From Pseudomonadota bacterium (lineage in GTDB: Bacteria > Pseudomonadota > Gammaproteobacteria > UBA4575), in the NCBI GenBank assembly GCA_009839635.1, contig VXPJ01000155.1, positions 1 to 13,850 on the forward strand: a stretch of 13,850 bases of DNA, read 5' to 3'. Below are positions 1-6,448 of this stretch, piece after piece. The notes below the pieces were generated by a model. The model was not told the DNA's origin. It was given only the letters and a program-made list of their open reading frames with translations, and did not search any database. Numbering within the stretch: the stretch's first letter is position 1; every line of letters begins with the position of its first letter. The position numbers were made by a program, and so were the translations under genes.

Positions 1-518
1 TCGCAATTTTCTACGCCAACGGCGAAGTCTATTTTAAAGAGCTCCATACACGTGTCCAGGTCGAGCACCCAGTGACAGAAATGATCACCGGCATCGACAT
101 CGTGAAGCAGCAGCTGTTGGTGGCCTCCGGAGAGCCATTGTCCTTTGTTCAGGATGATGTCAAGGTCCGCGGGCATGCCATTGAATGCCGGATCAATGCA
201 GAAGACCCCTACTCGTTTATCCCGTGCCCAGGCACGGTAACCCATTTTCACTGTCCAGGTGGACCGGGTATACGGGTTGATACACACCTCTACAACGGCT
301 ATACCGTGCCACCGTATTACGACTCGATGATTGGCAAGCTGCTGGCCTTGGGGCACAGTCGCTCAGGCGCACTGACCCGAATGAAAGGCGCTCTGCATGA
401 AATTGTCATTGACGGAATCACCACCAATGTCCCATTGCTGCTGGAACTGATGCAGGACCCTGTGTATATCAATGCCGAGCACAATATCCACTACCTCGAG
501 AACAAGCTCAAGGGGTGA
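1..518 (+). CDS. accC: Biotin carboxylase, acetyl-CoA carboxylase subunit A (3' part)
   Basis: This is the C-terminal 171 residues of AccC; the rest lies left of the window and the frame is already open at base 3. AccC carboxylates biotin on the AccB carrier using ATP and bicarbonate, the first step of fatty-acid synthesis in the cytoplasm. Visible family motifs are QVEHPVTEM (from base 54), VRGHAIECRINAEDP, GYTVPPYYDSMIGKL and the C-terminal NIHYLENKL. The arginine in GIRVDTH corresponds to E. coli Arg338. One oddity: the active-site segment normally read as EMNTR is ELHTR here (bases 39-53), so the position of E. coli Asn290 is His. Glu288, Arg292 and Glu296 equivalents are kept. The frame ends at TGA 516-518. 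Identification is secure from residue-level similarity; whether activity is normal is not known. Confidence 0.96.
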   Translation, partial: AIFYANGEVYFKELHTRVQVEHPVTEMITGIDIVKQQLLVASGEPLSFVQDDVKVRGHAIECRINAEDPYSFIPCPGTVTHFHCPGGPGIRVDTHLYNGYTVPPYYDSMIGKLLALGHSRSGALTRMKGALHEIVIDGITTNVPLLLELMQDPVYINAEHNIHYLENKLKG

Positions 519-700
519 GTTCCCGTGGCACTTGGGCCCTGGGATGTAGCCGTAGCGTCTTGGGTTGAGAGGTTCCTGTTCCTGCAGGGTTGGCCACTGG
601 GTCGGCCAGGCGGGAACATGCGTCTGCGGCAAACCGGATGGTGCGATCATTCTCCAATCCGAATGTGCCCGTCAGCTACTCGGGATGTAAAAAAGTCTTG

Positions 701-720
701 GCATTTGCAAGGCCAAATGC
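701..720. repeat. Perfect 7-bp inverted repeat
   Basis: GCATTTG at 701-707 and CAAATGC at 714-720 are perfectly complementary around a 6-base loop. No T-run follows on either strand, so a factor-independent terminator is unlikely. The right arm overlaps the second copy of the direct repeat TGCGATCATT (718-727). Function unknown. Confidence 0.4.
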
Positions 721-862
721 GATCATTACAAGTCAAGCAGCGCGGGGAATTTCCAGGACTGAATCTGGCAAATTGCCTCAAAAATAACAAGACGTTGCCC
801 ACGCACTCTTGAAAGAAATCAGAAGCGTTGAAACACGCGTCAATGGCATTATTGCATGGCGG

Positions 863-882
863 GTGCAAGTGGGTATTTGCAC
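863..882. promoter_or_regulatory. Dyad just upstream of the putative fis-pur promoter
   Basis: GTGCAA (863-868) and TTGCAC (877-882) form a perfect 6-bp dyad with an 8-base spacer. It ends three bases before the TTGACA hexamer at 886. Its position suits an operator or activator site for the fis-purHD unit, but no known consensus is clearly matched. Confidence 0.3.
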
Positions 883-885
883 TGC

Positions 886-913
886 TTGACACATGTCGCT
901 TGGCGCCTGAAAT
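886..913 (+). promoter_or_regulatory. Putative sigma70 promoter for fis-purH-purD
   Basis: A perfect TTGACA at 886-891 is followed after 16 bases by TGAAAT (908-913, four of six matches to TATAAT). An A/T-rich stretch continues to 936, where TAAAAT at 929-934 is a better -10 box but lacks a partner -35. It lies about 110 bp upstream of the fis start and is the only good candidate found before fis. Inferred from consensus only. Confidence 0.35.
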
Positions 914-1024
914 TGCATATCGTGAAATTAAAATATCTTGATGCAGACGGATCATGTCCCGCACAACGAATATTACTAACAAGACTTTTTGGTACCTGCC
1001 AGCCTAAAACATGGAGTTAACTGC

Positions 1025-1306
1025 ATGAGCGCATCGCCTTCTGCCGCTGAGGTGACAGACCTGCGCCGTGAACGCAGCAAGCATTCTTTGCGTGAAACGG
1101 TAACCAGTTCCCTGCATCTTTATTTGAACCAGATGAGTGACCACGAACCTGAGGGTCTCTATAAACTGTTCATTGAGGAAGTTGAGCGACCGCTTCTCGA
1201 ACTGGTTATGCAATATTGCAAGGGTAACCAGACAAAAGCAGCGAAATACCTGGGTATCAATCGAGGTACTCTCAGGAAAAAGCTCAAAATGTACGGGCTC
1301 AATTAG
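1025..1306 (+). CDS. fis: Fis family nucleoid-associated DNA-binding protein
   Basis: A 93-residue homolog of Fis, the homodimeric nucleoid protein that bends DNA and controls growth-linked transcription such as rRNA operons. The C-terminal helix-turn-helix is almost identical to E. coli Fis: VMQYCKGNQTKAAKYLGINR followed by GTLRKKLKMYGLN. The middle (LYKLFIEEVERPLLELVMQY) is the dimer core. ATG 1025 was chosen because GGAG at 1013-1016 lies 8 bases upstream; an upstream TTG (989) would add 12 residues with no ribosome site. The gene precedes purH by 26 bases and is probably cotranscribed with purH and purD. In enterobacteria fis follows dusB instead; that gene is absent here. Confidence 0.95.
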   Translation: MSASPSAAEVTDLRRERSKHSLRETVTSSLHLYLNQMSDHEPEGLYKLFIEEVERPLLELVMQYCKGNQTKAAKYLGINRGTLRKKLKMYGLN

Positions 1307-1332
1307 CCGCCATAACCCCTTGGATCATCCCC

Positions 1333-2907
1333 TTGGCTAATTCCAAACGGCAATCTGTTTGCCGTGCGCTGATCAGCGTTTCCGACAAATCGGGTGTGGT
1401 TCAGCTGGCGCGCGAACTGCATGATCTGGGCATCGAAATCCTGTCTACCGGGAATACCGCAAAACTCCTCAGCCAGCACGGACTTGATGTTATAGAAGTT
1501 TCCAGCTACACGGATTTTCCGGAAATCATGGATGGCCGTGTCAAGACACTGCATCCTAGGATCCACGGTGGAATTCTTGCACGCCGTGGCCAAGACGAGT
1601 CTGTCATGCGTGAGCATGATATCTCTCCAATTGACTTGGTGGTTATCAATCTTTACCCCTTTGCTGAAGTCACTGCCCGACCCGGCTGTCTGCTGAAGGA
1701 GGCCATGGAGAACATCGATGTAGGGGGCCCTGCGATGATTCGCGGGGCGGCAAAAAACCATGAGCACGTAGCGGTGGTCGTCGATCCTGATGATTACTCG
1801 ACAATTGTTGCCTGTTTGAGGGAAACGCAGGGTGTACTGGATGCCGCCCTGAGATTTGATCTTGCGGTGAAGGCTTTTGAGTACACTGCCCGTTATGACG
1901 GCATGATTGCCAACTATCTGGGGAAGCATCTCCCCGACGGGAGCCCAGTGTTCCCGCGCACACTCAATTTGCAGTTTCAACAACAGCAGGTCTTGCGCTA
2001 TGGAGAAAATCCGCATCAACAAGGAGCTTTCTATACGGAAACGAATCTTTCTGAAGCCTGCATTGCGGGCGCTGTAATCATTCAGGGCAAGAAGCTGTCG
2101 TACAACAATATTGCGGATAGCAATGCAGCACTGGAATGCGTGAAACAGTTTGAAACCCCGGCATGTGTGATTGTCAAGCATGCCAATCCCTGTGGGGTGG
2201 CAACGGCCCCGGACATCCTGCAGGCGTATGCACACGCTTTTCAGACCGATCCGACTTCCGCATTCGGTGGCGTGATTGCCTTCAATCGTGAGCTTGATGG
2301 CGAGACTGCGAGCCAAGTCATTGAGAAACAATTTGTTGAAGTGCTGATCGCACCTGTGGTTTCCAATGCCGCGCGCGAGGTGCTGGCAGATAAAAAGAAT
2401 GTCCGTGTTCTCGAATGTGGGAACTGGGAACCGGCAGTCGCGGCATTTGATTTCAGACGAGTGGTTGGTGGCCTGCTGGTCCAGGATCGTGATCTGAGCG
2501 TTATGGCCGAGGGTGAACTGGATATTGTCTCCAAGCGCCCCCCCACAACACGTGAACTGGAGGACTTGTTGTTTGCCTGGAAGGTGGTCAAATTTGTGAA
2601 GTCCAACGCGATCGTGTATGCGCGTGATCAGCGCACGATTGGGGTCGGTGCAGGACAGATGAGCCGAGTATACTCAGCAAGGATTGCTGCGATCAAGGCG
2701 CATGACGAGGGCATGGACATTACCGGCTCGGTGATGGCGTCCGATGCATTTTTCCCGTTTCGCGATGCCATTGAGGCGGCGCATGAGCATGGAATTACTG
2801 CGATCATCCAGCCTGGTGGCTCCGTCAATGACGAGGAAGTGATTGCAGCAGCCGACGAGTACGAAATTGCAATGGCATGTACGGGGATGCGTCATTTCTG
2901 CCACTAG
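1333..2907 (+). CDS. purH: Bifunctional AICAR transformylase / IMP cyclohydrolase
   Basis: 524 residues, the normal length. PurH carries out the last two steps of IMP synthesis: formyl transfer from 10-formyl-tetrahydrofolate to AICAR, then ring closure. The N-terminal MGS-like cyclohydrolase domain shows ALISVSDKSG, DGRVKTLHPRIHGG, IDLVVINLYPF and ENIDVGGPAMIRGAAKNH. The C-terminal transformylase domain shows RYGENPHQQ, KKLSYNNIADSNAALE, the catalytic Lys-His in VKHANPCGVA, DPTSAFGGVIAFN, and ends with the usual GMRHFxH. The start is TTG at 1333: no in-frame ATG or GTG exists between the end of fis and this point, and only a weak GGA (1322-1324) precedes it, so expression may depend on coupling to fis or be modest. 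No frameshift or missing key residue was seen. Confidence 0.96.
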   Translation: MANSKRQSVCRALISVSDKSGVVQLARELHDLGIEILSTGNTAKLLSQHGLDVIEVSSYTDFPEIMDGRVKTLHPRIHGGILARRGQDESVMREHDISPIDLVVINLYPFAEVTARPGCLLKEAMENIDVGGPAMIRGAAKNHEHVAVVVDPDDYSTIVACLRETQGVLDAALRFDLAVKAFEYTARYDGMIANYLGKHLPDGSPVFPRTLNLQFQQQQVLRYGENPHQQGAFYTETNLSEACIAGAVIIQGKKLSYNNIADSNAALECVKQFETPACVIVKHANPCGVATAPDILQAYAHAFQTDPTSAFGGVIAFNRELDGETASQVIEKQFVEVLIAPVVSNAAREVLADKKNVRVLECGNWEPAVAAFDFRRVVGGLLVQDRDLSVMAEGELDIVSKRPPTTRELEDLLFAWKVVKFVKSNAIVYARDQRTIGVGAGQMSRVYSARIAAIKAHDEGMDITGSVMASDAFFPFRDAIEAAHEHGITAIIQPGGSVNDEEVIAAADEYEIAMACTGMRHFCH

Positions 2908-2975
2908 GATTGCATGTTGGCTAATACGTGCCCTCAGGCATCAATTGGTTTTTTGATCAAAGTCTAGGTGTCACA

Positions 2976-4265
2976 ATGAAAGTTCTGGTTGTAGGTGGAG
3001 GCGGGCGCGAACACGCGCTGGCGTGGAAATTATGCCAATCGGCTCACGTCTCAGAGGTATTTGTGGCCCCCGGAAATGCGGGGACAGCGGCTGAACCAAA
3101 GACAAAGAATATCGAGATCGGTGCCGAGGACATCTTGGCATTGCTCGATTTTGCAAAGCGGCAAAATGTTGATCTTACCCTGGTAGGGCCGGAAGGCCCA
3201 CTGGTAGGAGGGATTGTCGACCAGTTCAAAGATGAGCATCTGCCGATATTTGGCCCAGTCGCTGCGACAGCCCGGCTTGAAGGATCCAAGTCCTTTGCCA
3301 AACAGTTCATGCAAAAACACCGTATTCCGACGGCAGACTATGCGGTGTTTACGGATTTTGCAGAGGCTCATGACTATATCGTGTCCAGACCTGTACCCAT
3401 GGTGGTCAAGGCAGACGGACTGGCTGCAGGTAAAGGCGTCATCATTGCACTGGACCACGCACATGCGCTGGACAGTGCCCGGCAAATGCTAAGCGGAGAA
3501 TGGTTTGGAGACTCGGGAAAAAGCATCGTTGTGGAAGAATTTATCCAGGGTGAGGAAGCCAGTTTCATCTGTATGGCGGATGGCGAGCATGTATTGTCAA
3601 TGGCTACCTCCCAGGACCACAAAAAACGCGACGTGGGCGATGTAGGACCTAACACTGGCGGCATGGGCGCATACTCGCCTGCCCCGATCGTGAGTGAAGC
3701 ATTGCACCAGCGCATATTGGAAAAGGTAATCTATCCCACAGTCCGCGGATTTACCGAACAAGGAACCCCCTATATCGGGTTTCTCTATGCCGGCTTGATG
3801 ATTGATGCTCAGGAAAATCCGCATGTGCTTGAATTCAACTGCCGTTTCGGGGATCCGGAAGCACAGCCAATCCTGATGCGCATGCAGTCGGACCTTGCAG
3901 AGCTTTGTCTTGCAGCATTGGCTGGACAGCTGGATCAGCATGTCATCCAATGGGATACACGAACGGCACTGGGGGTGGTATTGGCTGCCGGCGGATATCC
4001 GCTTGACACCTGTGAGAAAGGAGCGGCGATTCAAGGCCTGTCTCAGTCCCGAGAGACGCCTGCACAGAAAGTCTTTCATGCCGGGACCTGTGAACGTGAT
4101 GGGAGAGTATTGACCAACGGCGGGCGTGTTTTATGTGCTACGGCACTGGGAGACACGGTACTGCAGGCACAGCAACGTGCCTACAGGCTTGTACAGCAGA
4201 TTTCATGGCCGCAAATGTTCTACCGCACGGACATCGGTCACCGAGCTGTCAGTGACAACCGGTAG
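2976..4265 (+). CDS. purD: Phosphoribosylamine-glycine ligase (GAR synthetase)
   Basis: 429 residues, matching the family length. PurD joins glycine to 5-phosphoribosylamine with ATP, the second step of purine synthesis. ATP-grasp family motifs appear in order: VVGGGGREHALAWKL (N-terminal nucleotide fold), LVGPEGPLVGGIVD, GSKSFAKQFM, VVKADGLAAGKGVIIA, EEFIQGEEASF, DVGPNTGGMGAYSPAP and the metal/ATP-binding LEFNCRFGDPEAQ. ATG 2976 was chosen because AGGTG (2966-2970) lies 5 bases upstream and the protein then begins MKVLVVGGGGREHA like its relatives; an upstream GTG at 2928 would add 16 unsupported residues. It follows purH by 68 bp containing a short dyad (TGCC/GGCA) and a T6 run, which could attenuate but is too weak to call a terminator. 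Confidence 0.96.
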   Translation: MKVLVVGGGGREHALAWKLCQSAHVSEVFVAPGNAGTAAEPKTKNIEIGAEDILALLDFAKRQNVDLTLVGPEGPLVGGIVDQFKDEHLPIFGPVAATARLEGSKSFAKQFMQKHRIPTADYAVFTDFAEAHDYIVSRPVPMVVKADGLAAGKGVIIALDHAHALDSARQMLSGEWFGDSGKSIVVEEFIQGEEASFICMADGEHVLSMATSQDHKKRDVGDVGPNTGGMGAYSPAPIVSEALHQRILEKVIYPTVRGFTEQGTPYIGFLYAGLMIDAQENPHVLEFNCRFGDPEAQPILMRMQSDLAELCLAALAGQLDQHVIQWDTRTALGVVLAAGGYPLDTCEKGAAIQGLSQSRETPAQKVFHAGTCERDGRVLTNGGRVLCATALGDTVLQAQQRAYRLVQQISWPQMFYRTDIGHRAVSDNR

Positions 4266-4342
4266 CGGCCGGTACGGTAGTCCGCATTATTATCGGCTCG
4301 GGATTTCTGCTCCGGGTAACCCTCGGCCCTGTTTCATTGCCT

Positions 4343-4373
4343 GTGACAAGGAGCCAGCAGCAGCATGTAAAAT
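4343..4373 (+). promoter_or_regulatory. Putative sigma70 promoter for the NDUFA9-like gene
   Basis: GTGACA at 4343-4348 (five of six to TTGACA) and TAAAAT at 4368-4373 (five of six to TATAAT) are separated by 19 bases, slightly long. The predicted start of transcription falls at about 4380, inside the palindrome at 4378-4400, and the gene begins at 4435. Confidence 0.4.
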
Positions 4374-4377
4374 AGTG

Positions 4378-4400
4378 TCATGGGGATTCAATCCTCATGA
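4378..4400. repeat. 23-bp near-perfect palindrome at the predicted transcription start
   Basis: TCATGGGGATT (4378-4388) and AATCCTCATGA (4390-4400) flank a single central C. The arms are complementary at 10 of 11 positions, and the exception (4383/4395) becomes a G-U pair in RNA. It starts 4 bases after the predicted -10 box, so it could be a repressor operator or form a 5' leader hairpin with a TTCAA loop ahead of the ribosome site at 4425-4428. Confidence 0.55.
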
Positions 4401-4434
4401 ACAAGCGATGTGACAAACATTGGTAGGTCACTGT

Positions 4435-5370
4435 ATGAGCGCCTCAGCAATTTGTGTTCTTGGTGGAAGCGGCTTCGTGGGTCACCGGCTATGTGCGGAA
4501 CTGGTGAAACGTGGCCATCGAATCAGGATTCTTTCCCGCCACAGGGAGCGGTGTCGGGATTTACTGGTATTGCCAGGCACCCAGATTGTCGAATGTGATG
4601 TTCACGATATGCCTCGGCTGGGTGACTGTATTCGCGGTTGCAAGGCAGTGATCAATCTAGTCGGCATCCTTAACGAGAACGGCCACAAGGGTGAAGGGTT
4701 CCGCAGGGCCCATGTAGAGTTGACACACAAAGTCATCGAAACATGTCGTAGCCATAAAGTTCCAAGACTCCTTCACATGAGCGCCCTCAATGCAAGCCTT
4801 GAAGGGAAGAGCTTTTATTTGCGTACCAAGGGCGAAGCCGAAAATTATGCGCATGCTGCCGGGAACCAGATTGCAGTCACCAGTTTCAGGCCGTCCGTAA
4901 TATTTGGCCCGCATGACAATTTCCTGAACCGTTTTGCAGCCCTTCTCAAACTGGTTCCCGGGATTTTCCCTCTCGCATGTGCGGATGCAATGATGGCTCC
5001 CGTTTATGTGGGCGATGTTGCAAGGGTCATGGTGGATGCGCTCGATGATCCAGAGACCTTTGGAGCTCGAATCGATCTGTGTGGCCCAAAAAAATACACT
5101 CTCAAGCAACTTGTGGGCTACACAGCAGAACTGAGCGGCTCCAAAACAAAGGTGCTGGGCTTACCAAAAGGTTTGTCAAAATTGCAAGCCTATTTTTTCG
5201 AGTTTGTTCCCGGAAAACCGTTCTCCGTAGACAATTTTCATTCCTTGCAGACCCACAGTACTTGTCCGGGAGAGGAGCATTGTCCGACGCCGTTGGAAGC
5301 AGTTGCCCCAAGCTACCTGTCGGACCAGACAAGACATGTGCATTATGACCGGTTTCGCAGCAAGCGCTGA
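4435..5370 (+). CDS. Complex I NDUFA9-like NAD(P)-binding protein (atypical SDR)
   Basis: 311 residues of the extended/atypical short-chain dehydrogenase type, closest in pattern to bacterial proteins called complex I NDUFA9 subunit family. The Rossmann fold opens with VLGGSGFVG (residues 8-16), followed by INLVGILNE (73-81) and a Tyr-x-x-x-Lys pair in FYLRTKGEAE (Tyr128, Lys132). SFRPSVIFGP is also typical. The C-terminal LEAVAPSYL fits the family. In mitochondria NDUFA9 is an accessory complex I subunit holding NADPH; the bacterial role is not established. ATG 4435 was chosen because AGGT (4425-4428) lies 6 bases upstream; a TTG at 4420 would only add 5 residues. It has its own likely promoter and converges, with no gap, on the aminopeptidase gene. 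Confidence 0.88.
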   Translation: MSASAICVLGGSGFVGHRLCAELVKRGHRIRILSRHRERCRDLLVLPGTQIVECDVHDMPRLGDCIRGCKAVINLVGILNENGHKGEGFRRAHVELTHKVIETCRSHKVPRLLHMSALNASLEGKSFYLRTKGEAENYAHAAGNQIAVTSFRPSVIFGPHDNFLNRFAALLKLVPGIFPLACADAMMAPVYVGDVARVMVDALDDPETFGARIDLCGPKKYTLKQLVGYTAELSGSKTKVLGLPKGLSKLQAYFFEFVPGKPFSVDNFHSLQTHSTCPGEEHCPTPLEAVAPSYLSDQTRHVHYDRFRSKR

Positions 5371-6414
5371 TCAGCACTGCTGCGAAACCTCAAGTGCCAA
5401 TTGGCGTTCTTTTGCGGTCAGCTTTGAAATTTCTTCTGAACGAAGGTAAAACTTCTCGAAATCACTACCGCACGCTAGGAATAGCTGTTTGAAAAAAGGG
5501 ACCTGGTCCCGATACACAGCGATGACTCCCAGTTGCGCATTGTTCAATGAGCCCGACATCCATTTTTCGTAGCGTTGCAACAGATTGTTTGACTGTTTTA
5601 GGTTTTCGAAACGCTGCTGGAGAATATTGATCAGTTTTTGTTTTTCACTGCGCATCATCTCAACGGGAAGGCCGCTTTCATAAAGTTCACGGAATTCCTG
5701 TCTCGTATCAAGAATCAAGTTTGCGAAGGCCGTTTTCTGGGTCAACCAGTTTTCATACCTCAGCAGTTCATCTTGTCTTCCCTGTTGTTGCAGCCAGTGA
5801 CGTATACCCAGTTCCTCTACCGCAGTAGCAAAGGATTCGTTGAAGGTAGAGTTGCTGTGCACATACAATTGCTGATGTGCCAGTTCATGAAAGATGTAGG
5901 ATGCTGTCGCGATTTCACCTTGGTTGAGCATGCTGCTGACCAGCGGGGCCAAAGTAGAGTAGGCTGGCACACCTGCTACGTATACATCCTGCCCTGTAGC
6001 CGCAAGCTTTGCGGCATAGGTCCTGGCCTTGTGTACGTCAAAGTACCTGCGATACTGCATGCAGTCGACTGCCAGAAAGCACCATTTCTGCAGCGTGACC
6101 GAAAACTCGGGTGCAGCGAAAACATGCCATGCGACGTAGCGTCTTTCCAGCTGGATATAACTGCGGTAACTCTCGTTTTCCGGAAGCTTGAGATCGGTGC
6201 TCGCAAAGGTGCGCAGTTCCTGTGCCAGCACCAATTGTTCGATAAGTTTTTTGTCGCGTGTAGAATCATTTACGATGTCGGTAACAGGCTCTTGTTTGGA
6301 CAGCAGGACCAGGTGACCAGCAGTAGACTGGTAATAAAAGCCGACCGTGCTGCAGCCTGTGAAGAAATTGACCAGTAAAACTAGAGTGAGCAACCGGCTG
6401 GAATTTGTCATCAT
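5371..6414 (-). CDS. Predicted lipoprotein zinc aminopeptidase (PF10023-type)
   Basis: 347 residues. The N-terminus is a lipoprotein signal: a hydrophobic run LLTLVLLVNFF ending in FTGC, so Cys21 would be lipidated and the protein anchored in the envelope. A zinc peptidase motif HELAH is at residues 176-180, followed by Asn192-Glu193-Ser-Phe-Ala, with Glu193 the likely third ligand. The spacing and surrounding sequence match the family annotated as predicted aminopeptidase in proteobacteria; real substrates are unknown. Two adjacent ATG codons (6412-6414 and 6409-6411) are possible starts; neither has a strong ribosome site. The gene is divergent from cca (33 bp between start codons) and its stop codon abuts that of the NDUFA9-like gene. 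Confidence 0.88.
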   Translation of the reverse strand: MMTNSSRLLTLVLLVNFFTGCSTVGFYYQSTAGHLVLLSKQEPVTDIVNDSTRDKKLIEQLVLAQELRTFASTDLKLPENESYRSYIQLERRYVAWHVFAAPEFSVTLQKWCFLAVDCMQYRRYFDVHKARTYAAKLAATGQDVYVAGVPAYSTLAPLVSSMLNQGEIATASYIFHELAHQQLYVHSNSTFNESFATAVEELGIRHWLQQQGRQDELLRYENWLTQKTAFANLILDTRQEFRELYESGLPVEMMRSEKQKLINILQQRFENLKQSNNLLQRYEKWMSGSLNNAQLGVIAVYRDQVPFFKQLFLACGSDFEKFYLRSEEISKLTAKERQLALEVSQQC

Positions 6415-6423
6415 GCATTCACG

Positions 6424-6448
6424 TTATCACAAACAACGGATGTGATTA
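6424..6448. promoter_or_regulatory. Dyad between the divergent aminopeptidase and cca starts
   Basis: TTATCACA (6424-6431) and TGTGATTA (6441-6448) are complementary at 7 of 8 positions around a 9-base spacer. It fills most of the 33-bp divergent gap and covers the cca ribosome site (GGA 6438-6440), so it might act as a shared operator or as an RNA hairpin limiting cca translation. No known regulator consensus is matched. Confidence 0.25.

Larger units (their letters stand above)
519..1024. other. Gene-poor interval between accC and fis
   Basis: About 500 bp without a supportable gene. All three forward frames and the longest reverse frame (647-982) were read; none gives a recognisable protein, a good Shine-Dalgarno and sensible composition together. 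In many proteobacteria prmA and often dusB lie between accC and fis; no remnant of either could be recognised here. The interval contains small inverted repeats (572-617, 701-720, 863-882), a 10-base direct repeat TGCGATCATT at 642-651 and 718-727, and a possible promoter before fis. Confidence 0.6.

Noticed and set aside
572..617. Complex inverted repeat after accC as a terminator
   Set aside because: Arms (GTTCC/GGAAC, TGGCC/GGCCA) are short, interrupted and partly mutually exclusive, with no T-run downstream.
525..812. Possible 95-residue gene after accC
   Set aside because: Starts without a clear ribosome site, has Trp/Cys/Arg-rich unlikely composition and no similarity to PrmA or any family I know.
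647..982. Possible 111-residue - strand gene in the accC-fis gap
   Set aside because: Composition rich in Cys, His and Ser, no motif, and it would cover the likely fis promoter; could not be supported.
1303..2331. 342-residue open frame on the - strand
   Set aside because: It lies wholly opposite purH, whose motifs are unmistakable; the reverse frame has no recognisable domain and reflects codon bias of purH.
2908..2975. Terminator between purH and purD (TGCC/GGCA stem and T6 run)
   Set aside because: The stem is only 4 bp and the T-run is about 10 bases away, too weak for a factor-independent terminator; the genes are more likely cotranscribed.
3597..4079. 160-residue open frame on the - strand
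   Set aside because: Antisense to the conserved C-terminal half of purD; no domain or ribosome site.
5638..6378. 246-residue open frame on the + strand
   Set aside because: It is antisense to the aminopeptidase gene, which has a lipobox and HELAH motif; the + frame resembles no family.
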